Shown here: positions 33,721 to 43,375 of the stretch, one piece after another
How the letters are laid out: the number at the start of each line of letters is the position of its first letter
Position numbering within the stretch: position 1 is the first letter of the stretch
Assembly: GCA_019096155.1 (NCBI GenBank)
Contig: JAHCVI010000003.1
Location: 1,488,001-1,552,000 of the forward strand
Length of the DNA: 64,000 bases
Source: Staphylotrichum longicolle
Lineage: Eukaryota; Ascomycota; Sordariomycetes; Sordariales; Chaetomiaceae
Direction: 5' to 3'
Made by a program: the position numbers and the translations under genes
The notes under the pieces: generated by a model
Told to the model about the DNA's origin: nothing
Seen by the model: the letters and a program-made list of their open reading frames with translations, nothing else
The model's database searches: none

Positions 33721-34961
33721 ATGAAGTCCATTCTTGCCATCGGACTCGGCCTTCTCTCTGTGGTCAACGCCCTCCCCTCGGCCCGCGCCGCGGCCTCGGC
33801 CACCGCTGTGGGAACACGCTTCTCCATCGACGGCAAAACGGGGTACTTCGCCGGCACCAACTCGTACTGGATCGGCTTTCTGCCCAACACCAGGGATGTC
33901 GACACCGTCCTGGACCATCTCGCCACCTCCGGGCTCAAGATCCTGCGGGTGTGGGGTTTCAACGACGTCAACTCCAGACCCGGCTCTGGCACTGCCTGGT
34001 TTCAGCTGCTCTCCTCTTCGGGATCGCAGATCAACACGGGCGCTGACGGCCTGCAGCGTCTCGACTACCTGGTCCAGGCGGCCGACAAGCGCGGCATCAA
34101 GCTGATCATCAACTTTGTCAACTACTGGGACGACTTTGGCGGCATGAGCGCCTACGTCAACGCCTTTGGCGGTAACAAGCAAGGCTGGTACACCAACGCA
34201 AGGGCTCAGGAGCAGTACAAGAAGTACATCCAGGCCGTCGTCAGCCGCTACGCCAATTCCAACGCCATCTTCGCCTGGGAGCTCGCCAACGAGCCCCGCT
34301 GCCCGGGCTGCAGCACCGATGTCATCTACAAGTGGGCGACCGACACTTCAAACTATATTCGCAGCCTGGACCCGAACCACATGATTACGCTTGGCGACGA
34401 AGGTTTTGGCTTGCCGGGTGAATCGAGCTACCCGTATCAGTACGGCGAAGGGACCGACTTTGTCAAGAACCTGGGCATCAAGAACCTCGACTTTGGAACC
34501 TTCCACATGTACCCCGACGGCTGTGCGTTGACAAAGTCCCCTCATTTCCTCCTCCCTGACATCGCGTGCTGACTTGTGTTGCTCAAATAGGGGGCGTCCC
34601 CACCAGCTTCGGCGACGGCTGGATCAGGAACCACGCCGCAGCCTGCAAGGCCGCCGGCAAGCCCTGCCTCCTCGAAGAATGTTAGTCTCGTCTTCCCTCA
34701 CACTCTACACAAAGCCTTAGCAAGCACTAACCGTCGGAAACCCCAGACGGCTCCAACGCCCGGTGTGACATCCAGAAGCCCTGGCAGCAGACCTCGCTCG
34801 CCCTCGCGGCCAACGGCATGGGCGCCGACCTGTTTTGGCAGTGGGGTGACCAGCTCAGCACAGGCCAGACGCACAACGATGGGAATACCGTCTACTTTGG
34901 GTCGAGTCTGGCGACGTGCTTGGTCACTGACCACGTCAAGGCTATCAATGCTGCGAACTAG
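33721..34961 (+). CDS. Secreted GH5 endo-beta-1,4-mannanase
   Basis: Three exons, 33721-34522, 34591-34680 and 34747-34961, give 368 residues. The signal peptide MKSILAIGLGLLSVVNA is followed by a short propeptide and the mature start near FSIDGKTGYFAGTNSYW. GH5 landmarks: LRVWGFND; NFVNYWDDFGG; the acid/base Glu191 in ELANEPR; TFHMYPD-W (Trp split by intron 1); and the nucleophile Glu297 in LLEEYG (Tyr split by intron 2). WGDQLSTGQTHNDGN near the end matches fungal GH5 subfamily 7 enzymes such as Trichoderma Man5A. The enzyme cuts internal bonds of mannan and glucomannan outside the cell. No carbohydrate-binding module is attached. All residues needed for catalysis are present. Confidence 0.95.
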
Positions 34962-37468
34962 GTTGGCATGGAGGGTGAATGACGCCGTCTATCGAGGAAT
35001 TCTCTGCTCAGGTGACACATTCTTCTCTAGTTGCTAGGGCGTGAAGTCAATAATCGTCAGTATGGTAGTTAGTTGTAGGTCTGAATGCGTATGATGTTCT
35101 TTCGTTTTGTTGCATTCTGGCGCTCAGGATCTGTGGACGTCGTTTTCGGCACATCGCCAAGTTCAAGGGACAAAAGTCCTAGGTCTGTGACTATCGCGCA
35201 CGAAACTGTCCAGGTTAGAACGCAAAGCATAGCTCAGTATTTTGTCGTCATTACACTTACTCAAGGAAGCATTACGTAGATATCGAGGACCGGATGTAAA
35301 GAGGCATCCCGCAGTGAGTCATTGACGCTAGGAATAAGGTAATTAAGACGCGCGAGAGCAGATACCAATTCTCACACGACAATATGTATGAAATTAGGAG
35401 TAAGCGCTGAACTGAAAATGGAAAACCGCGAGAGGAAACGAGATGTGGGCATGATTCCGGTAACCTCTTAGTCTGTCACTCTAGGAGTTTCTTCAGCTCA
35501 TTAGTAAAGACGGCATGTCGGGATCCATATGCTGCAAGAGAGCTACCTCTCATGTTTAACAGAATCGGTTTTCCTGTGTGGAAAGGCTGCTGGGTTCAGA
35601 AACCTCTAACGTTAACCAATGAAGCTGTGCTTGGCCACCCCCACGAAGCTGTGGAGTCGCGCTCGAGGTAAGCTGGCAGGGGTCGTTACAGTGGCCTGGG
35701 CAGACAATCCTTCCGAAGACGTTCCTGCAGTAGTAAGCATTATTGTGCAATGGCTCATCATATCTCATATTTCTCGTCAGATCCCATGCTAGTCGTCTAG
35801 CCGGATATCGTTAATATTTCATGCTTCCATGTGCTCGGCCGAGTCCAAAACCTCGGGTCCCCACCGACACACCGTCTGCAAGGCGACAGTGACATCGCGA
35901 AGCCCACGCTCCACATTTCCATGCGGCGCAGTTCCCAAGCTTGCGGCACAGTTTGATGAGGCGGTGTCAAGAGTGAGAAGTGGAGAGGGTTGGGAACAGA
36001 CGAGGTTTGTGAGAAGTCCTCAAGGTATCCCCAACACAGTGGAAGAGCAAACCCGTCGCTCTGGGGTTTTTGGAACGTAGACCTCGAGAATCATCCACGA
36101 TCGGATGGGCTGGTCCCCGGATCTGCAGATGCAACGGCGGGCCCACCTCTGGGTGTGAAACAATTGGTGGCTGCAGTCGATTGGCGGGCTCCGCCACGGG
36201 CCAGGGACCTTTGCCCGTCTAAAAAAAGAGACGTCATGCCACACCCAACAGAAAACCTGGAATCTCAAGCACAGCCTGCGCCATTGGCAGATCTGGGGAA
36301 TGTTTCCCGAGGCAAGCTCCATTTGATTGCTCTTCGACCCTGCCCGGAATAAACTTTCCAAAAGGGTGTGTCGACGCCAGGTGGCCGGGCGAGTTTGGGG
36401 GCAGCCGCCCTCCCGTCGAGAAGCGGAAATTGCGCCCCGCGCCGTCACCACATCCGAGACCCGGTCCTCAGTGTTTGCCGCGCTTGCAAACCAAATCCGG
36501 CGCCTATTGGCGGCATGGTCGCCTCTGGTCCGCGCGGTACTGTGTAGTAGAGATCTGAAGCCTGGAAGCAGTGGAAAGATCATGGTCACAAGCCGATGGA
36601 ACGTCCCGGTTGGCACTTGCCCCTCCGTGTTTCAATGTGACTCATGTTCCTCAACTTCCGGTTTCCGGGCCGCATACCAACTGCATATCAGACTGCGGCC
36701 AAATTTCACCGACTGGCTGGTTGTTTGCTGTCCAGGTCGGCAGCGCGGCAGATGGGACTGGTCAACTGCGGCTAGGCCCGACTACAGGCGACCGCCAGCA
36801 CGGCGCTACTGCGATGCGATGCGCGGATGCATGTACAGTATCTTGTCCCTTGGAGACAATAACTTGAGGGATGGATCGTGATGCCTGTCTTTTCTCAAGG
36901 GCTGATCGACAAGCACAGGCACCCAGGCACAGAGCAGAGCAGAGGTAATCTTCTGGCGCACTTGGCAGACCATGTCAACCACTCACTGTGCTTTCCCATA
37001 GCGAACAAGGGGAACAGGATCGCGGAGACACCAGCACGAGAGCGAGCCTGACAGGCATCCGAGTCCCATCCCTGTCTGCATGCAAGGGACTCAGAGGCTT
37101 GGTTTGGGCGGGGTCCACCAGTTCAGACCACACTTGAAGATCGTACCCTTGCAGGGCCTGCGGACGGGATGCCCAGCATCCTTCCTTTTATGGCCCGCCG
37201 CCACTGTGCCTCTCACCCTGTCGCTCGCGCTCTGCACCCTTTCTCACAATTCTGCAATTCGCGTCGAGGGTGTTATTTCCTCGTAGCAGACCGCGCACCA
37301 TTCTTTGCTGCGACTTTATTTTTTCTTTTGTTCTGGTTTGGAATCGTCGAGCCCGTGGCAACGCGACGATACACTGCTTTTGGGCGCTTGTACTTCGTAT
37401 TCCATCTAAACGGCGCTGAACAACACCATCCACTGCCGCGCAACCACGGCCATACGGTACCTACTGCG
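34962..37468. other. Long intergenic region (about 2.5 kb), partly AT-richer
   Basis: The stretch 35050-35830 is clearly more AT-rich than its surroundings and has no long frame. It could be a mutated repeat relic, but I found no terminal repeats, target duplications or transposase motifs. 35830-37460 is GC-rich with chance open frames. The end should hold the leader of the next gene. Confidence 0.45.
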
Positions 37469-39250
37469 ATGCGATCTGACGTCCTCGACGGCCTCCCGAG
37501 GCCGGCAGCGCTTCTTCTTCTCTCAGGCATTCTTCAGCTCACAGACGCCCATGCCGTACAAAAGCTTCCAAGGGAAACACCGGCGCCGACAATCACGATA
37601 CCGCATCGTGCCCTGAACGTCGTCTCATGGCCGCTCCGCCCCACCCCACCACCAGGAGCCGCCTTGTTCGCTTTTCGGCGCCAGCAGCTTGAACAGAACA
37701 CAGTTTGCGGCTTCATCGGCGGGAATTCTGCCGTTCCCGCAACGTGTGGTTCGGGGTCTCACTGCGTGCTAGACACGGAGCACAATGTCGTGGGCTGCTG
37801 TCCTAATGGCGCGCCCTCGTGCACAGATGGTGTCTTTACCGGGTGCGTGGATGGGAACAGCGGCCCTCAGACCGAGGTGAACCCGTACGTCTTCAGCTGC
37901 GCCGGCGGCTCCGTCTGCTACAGGAACATGTTCGACGGCGGCTTCTCCCAGTGGGGATGCGGAACGGCGAGCGATCAGGCCGCGACAGTCGTCAACAGCG
38001 CGAGCGGGCTCACCACCGATCTCGCTCGCCCCACCGTGAGCGTCTCTTACACACAGGGCATCAGCACCCTGAGCGAACCAACCACGCTGGGAACCAGCAC
38101 CAGCGGGTCCAGCAGCTCTGCCAGCACATCCTCGTCGTCATCAGCGACGTCGACTTCATCCTCATCTTCCTCCTCTTCTTCCTCTTCTTCCTCATCATCA
38201 TCATCATCATCATCATCTTCTTCTTCAACTTTGTCTACCGCCTTGACAGCTACCGCCGACCCTGCATCGGCCACCACCACCTCTGCCGCCACGGCCGCAA
38301 CCGATACAACCTACCGCACGGGCGCCATCGTAGGCGGCACCATCGGGGGTCTGGCCGTGCTTATCGCCCTCATCGCGCTCGTCTTCTTCTTCCTCCGCCG
38401 GCGCAACGCCAACCACCGCCAGGGTCCCGGCCCTGGAGGCGTCCGCGGCAAGCTGATCAGCCCCCCACAGCGAGCGGCGGCACTGGCTTCGCGGCGCTGG
38501 CGCATGACGACAGCGATGCCTTCGAGACCGCCCCGGGGGCAGCCTCTTGCACCAACCCCGCACCAACAAATGACCATGTCCAACATCGCGTCCCCGCACG
38601 CAAAACCGCAGCCTCCTCGCCCTCGCCACCGGCCCCCATGCCCTTTCAAAGCGACGTCTCCCCCGTCGAGCACCACGCCTCGACACCCCCTTCGCATACC
38701 ACTCCACCACCGCCGGCGCAGCCGCAGCAGCCGGCCTTTCGGCAGGCTCCGTCTCCTCCTACCCTCCTCTTCCAGCGGGGGAACAGCGACGGCACCGGCG
38801 CCAACCAGGGCGGGGGTGTACCACTACCCAGGCCAGTACCCGGCGGCCTACGCTGGAGCCGGTAGCAGCGGGTCGGCGGCGCTGAGCATGATGGGGATGA
38901 ACCTGAACCGCGGCGCGGAGCGGCATCTGGAGAGCGACCAGGTCCCGCTGACGTCGGCGGCGGCAGCGGCGGGATCGTCGTCGCGGGAGATTGATGACTT
39001 TTCGCAGGGTTTCCATGCCGCGCTGGGGCGGATCGGGGAGGAAGATGAAGAGGAGGAGGATGACCATGACATGCATGGCGGCGGCGGGTTGGGCCAGGTC
39101 ATGCAGGCCGGGTATCGGGATGATGAGACTGCTGCTGCTGCTGCTGGGTTGGGAGGAGAGGAGGGCGGGACGAATGAGAGTGCCTCGGGGCAAGGGAGGC
39201 CGCTTTGGCAGCAGAACCGGAGACAGAGTCGGAATCTGATGTGGATGTGA
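37469..39250 (+). CDS. Ser-rich single-pass surface protein with Cys-rich ectodomain; three apparent frameshifts
   Basis: The start MRSDVLDGLPRPAALLLL gives a signal peptide. The ectodomain has 12 Cys between residues about 80 and 170 (CGFIGGNS, CCPNGAPSC, FSCAGGSVCYRN, FSQWGCG). A Ser-rich stalk, with one run of more than 25 Ser coded by mixed TCN/AGC codons, leads to one membrane helix (VLIALIALVFFFL) and a basic stop-transfer RRRN. This layout resembles fungal wall sensors, though the Cys module is not WSC. The cytoplasmic part reads through only if one base is added at each of three runs: C6 at 38461-38466, C5 at 38686-38690 and G5 at 38777-38781. The tail then contains GGTGFAALAHDDSDAFE, DTPFAYHSTT-like sequence and acidic DEEEEDD. 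The corrected length would be 594 residues. Confidence 0.8.
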   Translation: MRSDVLDGLPRPAALLLLSGILQLTDAHAVQKLPRETPAPTITIPHRALNVVSWPLRPTPPPGAALFAFRRQQLEQNTVCGFIGGNSAVPATCGSGSHCVLDTEHNVVGCCPNGAPSCTDGVFTGCVDGNSGPQTEVNPYVFSCAGGSVCYRNMFDGGFSQWGCGTASDQAATVVNSASGLTTDLARPTVSVSYTQGISTLSEPTTLGTSTSGSSSSASTSSSSSATSTSSSSSSSSSSSSSSSSSSSSSSSSTLSTALTATADPASATTTSAATAATDTTYRTGAIVGGTIGGLAVLIALIALVFFFLRRRNANHRQGPGPGGVRGKLISPPQRAAALASRRWRMTTAMPSRPPRGQPLAPTPHQQMTMSNIASPHAKPQPPRPRHRPPCPFKATSPPSSTTPRHPLRIPLHHRRRSRSSRPFGRLRLLLPSSSSGGTATAPAPTRAGVYHYPGQYPAAYAGAGSSGSAALSMMGMNLNRGAERHLESDQVPLTSAAAAAGSSSREIDDFSQGFHAALGRIGEEDEEEEDDHDMHGGGGLGQVMQAGYRDDETAAAAAGLGGEEGGTNESASGQGRPLWQQNRRQSRNLMWM

Positions 39251-41040
39251 GGGCGAGGAAGAGGGTAGGCGGGTGAGAGTGACAGTTGTCATTATCGGCA
39301 TCATCAGTCTGTTTTTCGAGGCGTTGCTTTGAGCCATGGCGTTGGATAGGGGGCGATGCTTACATGGCGATACACAAAGGGTTGGGATGGCGTTGGGGGC
39401 TCGCATTCTTCGGAGGGTGGGGAGCAAGCATTGGTTTTTTGGAAATGGAGACTTTGGAGTCTGCGCTGCGAGGGTGCGTCTGTCAAAACATGGTTCGTGT
39501 GGGGTATACGAAGGGGATGATAGTTGGGTGTATTGTATGGAGTATGTACGGGACGAAGTAATGAAAAGAAGATGTTGACTGTCAGGCCTGGCGGCGCTGT
39601 GTTTGCTTTTGTGAGTCGACTGAACATGAACGGGATGGGTCTTCTTCCTTGGGGCGCGAAGGCAGGCAAGAACAGAAATGACGGTAGGCGCGACCTCTCC
39701 TTTTGTCGAGGAGTTTACTAACTGTGCCATCTCTAAGAGAGATCGTCAACTGCCCAAGCAGCTGTCTACCTGGGCGATGGCCTCAATGGCAGCGCTGCAG
39801 AGAGCGGATCGGGGTGCAGGGGGGGGAACGGCGTGGAGCTCGTTGTGCACTGCGCAAGCCAGCAAAACCTTCGCATCCTGGTGCTCGTCTACCTCATCTC
39901 ATCTCGCAATATCCGGTCTCGTCGCACATCAACCAGCACGCGCCGCGTCGTCAGCGAGGTGGTTCGTCGGTGAGCTAGCCGAGGCTGTAACCTTGTGACA
40001 GCCACTAGATTTGCGGTGCGGGTGAGCGTTCCCCCCCTTCATCTTACGCGGCCTGTCGCAAATATACCCTTGAGGGAGCACACTCGTGAGCGCAGGGCGG
40101 CGCCTGGTGCGGCTGCGGTCCGCGGTGCAGTCAGGCTCGGGGTCTAACGCGCGTAGTCGAGCTCGGTGCGACGTGCTGGTAGGAGAACACCAAGACCGAC
40201 CAAGTCAGCCGGGGGCGCATTCTGGTGAGCATTGACGGTCATGAGACGATGCTGTGCTCAGTTGTGCGGTGCTGGCCTGAGCTGTGCGCATCAAGAATGT
40301 GCGTGCCTCGTCCCGGCCCGCTCCGGTCTCCATCCGGTTCCGCCCCATTCGGCTCCGATGCTTCGGTTCGGGGACAGCTTCCGAACCAGGCTAGATCTTC
40401 TGCCTGGATTGTGCTCGGTCGCTCGGTCGGCTCTCCATTTCCACACCCATTTGGCGATCCGGTCCGCCCGCCTGTCCAATTACGTTCGGGACCACCGGAT
40501 GCGGTCCTTGGAAGATACATAGAAGAGCCTATCGCCCCGTTCCCGCACATGACGTCACGAAGACTCGGACAGGGCTTTCACATGCAACATGGCACAACTG
40601 AAGGAGACGGTCAGAGAAGGGAGTGCGAGGGAGGCGATGAGCACGATGAGCTGGCTGTTTGAATCGGCCGGTTTCAAAGTTTGATGAGGTGATTTGATTC
40701 TGGGGTTGGGATGTGGATGTGGTGTGCGCCAAGTTTTGGCTTTTGATTCGATCCGGTCAAAGTTTGCCGCCGGACTGCCGATGCCACGCTGCGTGGAAGT
40801 GGAGGGGTGAGAGACGATGCTGTCATGTTGGATGGTGGGGCAGGTGGCTGTCCTGACGTGACGGCGTCTGGAGGCATATAAGAAAGGGCCGCAAGCCAGA
40901 ATCTGGATCTGACAATTCGTCCAAAGACAATCCCTTCGACCTTGAAACGCCTCCTCACAGATACCCCCTCTAGAACCCAAGCCACTCAACCCAACACAAT
41001 CACATATTTAAGACTAATTGTCGACTTCACACCAACCAAC
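39251..41040. other. Intergenic region of 1.8 kb
   Basis: No gene is supported; the open frames at 40225-40662 and on the opposite strand are mirror shadows with no domain. A TATAAG element at 40877-40882 probably belongs to the DJ-1-like gene. Confidence 0.5.
40877..40882 (+). promoter_or_regulatory. TATA box of the DJ-1/Hsp31 gene
   Basis: GCATATAAGAAAG lies about 160 bp before the ATG at 41041. The leader after it is C/A-rich with few G, typical of fungal 5' UTRs. Confidence 0.45.
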
Positions 41041-41795
41041 ATGTCCGGCTCTCCCAAGATTCTCATCGTCCTCACGTCCCACGGCAAGCTGGGCGATACT
41101 GGCAAGCCAACCGGCTGGTACCTCGTATGCACCCAACCAACCCCTCTATTCGACAGAAATCAGCCACTAACCCCTCTCCCAAGTCCGAGCTCGCCCACCC
41201 TTACTCCGTGCTCACCTCCCAAGGCTTTTCCCTCACCCTGGCCTCCCCCGCGGGCGGCTCCGCCCCGCTCGACCCAGCCTCGGTCGACGCGGCCTCCGAC
41301 GACTCGGTCTCGCAGGGCTTCCTCAAGGAGCAAAAGTCGCTGTGGGAGTCCACCGCCCCGCTCCAGTCCTTCCTCGGCCGCGCCGACGAGTTCGACGCCA
41401 TCTTCTTCCCCGGCGGCCACGGCCCCATGTTCGACCTGGTCTCGGACCCGACCTCGCAGGCGCTGATCCGCGAGTTCGCGGCCAAGGGCAAGGTCGTCTC
41501 GGCCGTGTGCCACGGCCCCGCCGCGCTGGTGGACGTGGAGGGCGGCCAGTTCCTGCGCGGCAAGAAGGTGACGGGGTTCTCGAACGCGGAGGAGAAGGCG
41601 GTCGGGCTGGACAGCGCCGTGCCGTTCCTGCTGGAGGACCGGCTGCGGGAGGCCGTGGGGAAGGAGGGCGCATATGAGGTTGCCGGGAACTGGCAGGAGA
41701 AGGTGGTGGTGGATGGGAAGCTGATCACGGGGCAGAACCCGGCCAGTGCGAAGGGGGTTGCTGAGGCGATTGCGCAGGCTGTTCGGTCGGCCTAA
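41041..41795 (+). CDS. DJ-1/PfpI family protein, Hsp31-type glyoxalase III
   Basis: Two exons, 41041-41124 and 41184-41795, give 231 residues, close to yeast Hsp31. The catalytic set is complete: Glu30 in W-Y-L-S-E-L-A-H-P (the codon just after the intron), the nucleophile elbow AVCHGPAAL with Cys137-His138, and the oxyanion-side loop FFPGGHGPM. KVTGFSNAEE and NWQEKVVVDGKLITGQNPAS complete the family. Hsp31 enzymes convert methylglyoxal to D-lactate without glutathione and are induced by oxidative stress. The TATA box fits an inducible gene. No organelle signal is visible, so a cytosolic location is expected. Confidence 0.93.
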
Positions 41796-42284
41796 AGGGT
41801 CTGTTGTCCGATCTCTGGATTTGGCTGGAGCTGGGAATGGAGTTCCCTGGGGTGGACTGAGGTTATAGCCACCTGCGATGCCTTTGGAAAATAGTAAAAA
41901 TCAAAAAGATCTCATGTGTTTGACTTAGGTGTTGACCGCAAGAATCAGTTTTTTGTGATTTAACGCTGATGGAACCCCATTAGGCATTGCAACTGAGAAC
42001 AGGGCATGAAACTGTGTATCGAATGTGAAAAGGGGCACAATACCCGGCGACTCTTCATTCTGAGGACTTGCTGGATCGATGATCCAGTAAACATGTGGCT
42101 CATGATTGATCATGAAAATCTACCGTTCTTACCCATTTTCAAGGTAATAATGGGTTCTTTGATTTTTTAAATCCTATTCTTTCTCTTTTATCTTCCTCTT
42201 TCTTCTTTCTCTTTTTTCTTTCTCCTTTTTTCTTCCTCTTTCCCTTTTCTTTTCCTTCCTCCTTTTCCGATCTCTTAACAAAAC
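41796..42284. other. Convergent intergenic region with pyrimidine-rich tract
   Basis: An AT-rich stretch (41880-42170) is followed by a long T/C-rich tract (about 42175-42300) made of imperfect CTTTTTCTTCCT units that runs into the 3' end of the P-loop gene. It is simple sequence and may form part of a 3' UTR on the minus strand. Confidence 0.55.
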
Positions 42285-42997
42285 CTATCCTTTCTTTTCC
42301 CCGTCCCCCACAACATGCCCTCCCCCTTGGATCCCGAGCATCTCCCTCCACCTCTCCCTCCACCTCTCCACCACAAACCCAACCCTCTCCTCATGCCCGC
42401 CCACCCCGGCAGACAACACCACGTATCTCACTCCCTCCGCCTCCAAAAACCCACAGAACAACTCATGAAACCCAACCCACTCCTCCAGCCCCTCCGGCAT
42501 CAACCGCACCCCATCATCCCTCAACCACCCGGCCACCTCCTGACCCGCCTCGCAAACCACCACCAACCCCTCCGCCATCCTCCCCTTTAGCTCCGCCCAC
42601 TCAGCCGACTGCACCAGACCCCGCGCGGCGTCGGCGCCGACGTAGCGCAGGGCGTAGGCGATGGGGTCCGCGCCGGAGCGGTCCGAGATGAACCACCCGG
42701 CCTCCTCCTCCTTTTCTGAAGAGTTCAGGGCGTCCCGCTCGGCCGCGGCTTGGGCCTGGAGGATGAGCCGCTGGAGGGCGAGGCTGCGGGCGGGGATGCG
42801 GACGTCGGCGGCGGTGAAGGCGCGGGCGCGGAGGACGGTGCGCGCTACTTCGGTGATGACTGATGGGGTGGGAGCGTAGGGGTTGGGGTTGGGTTGGGGT
42901 GGGAGGTGAAGAAGGTGTGGAGGTTGTTGACGAGGGTGGTTTTGCCGGTGCATTGGGCGCCGACGATGTAGATGTTTGGCGGGGGTGGGTTGTTCAT
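42285..42997 (-). CDS. P-loop NTPase/kinase-like protein (AAA_28/NadR-like), with an apparent 1-nt frameshift
   Basis: The start at 42997 gives MNNPPPPNIYIVGAQCTGKT with a Walker A motif G-A-Q-C-T-G-K-T followed by TLVNNLHTF. The frame continues to a Pro/Asn-rich stretch, then a second frame carries SVITEVARTVL, WFISDRSGADPIAYALRYVG, GLVVVCEAG and RYVVLSAG to the stop at 42285. The total length, 713 nt, is one short of a multiple of three. Adding one G at the G3 run 42891-42893, which sits in a row of GGGGTT units, joins both parts into 237 residues. The DRS motif after the P-loop is typical of nucleotide and small-molecule kinases such as the NadR kinase domain. The substrate is not known. 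Confidence 0.75.
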
Positions 42998-43375
42998 GTT
43001 GTGGGTTGACGTTGGAGAGTGAGTTTGCTGGGTTTGGGTTTAAGTTCGAGCTTCCTGGTTCGAGCTTCCTGGTTCGGGATCCCTAAGAAACCTGTGATGA
43101 TCAATCAAAGAAGCCAAGAGTGAGGCCCACGGCGTGGCTGGGAGGGGAAGCTCCCTTCGCTCAATCAGACAACTCAGATGCTGCATCTCAACTGCCGTGT
43201 AACTCGAGTTGTCTATCCCCGCAAACGGCCAGGGTCAGTCTGGTTTAAGCTGCCGCGGTTTGATGTTGGCATCGATACCAGACTTTCCTTTGATATCTAG
43301 CCCTGAACTTTGTCGGTGCCCCTTCGACCCCCCTCTCCCATCAGCTCTCCATCTTGGAAGGTTTCATCTTTCACA
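42998..43375. other. Divergent intergenic region between P-loop gene and RdRP-helicase gene
   Basis: 378 bp shared upstream region. A short direct repeat TTCGAGCTTCCTGG occurs twice around 43045-43075. An in-frame ATG at 43310 would extend the RdRP-helicase by 22 residues; 43376, preceded by CACA, has the better context. Confidence 0.5.

Noticed and set aside
36327..36881. Plus-strand open frame of 184 codons in the 35-37 kb gap
   Set aside because: The sequence is Arg/Cys-rich with no family resemblance; open frames of this size occur by chance at this GC content.
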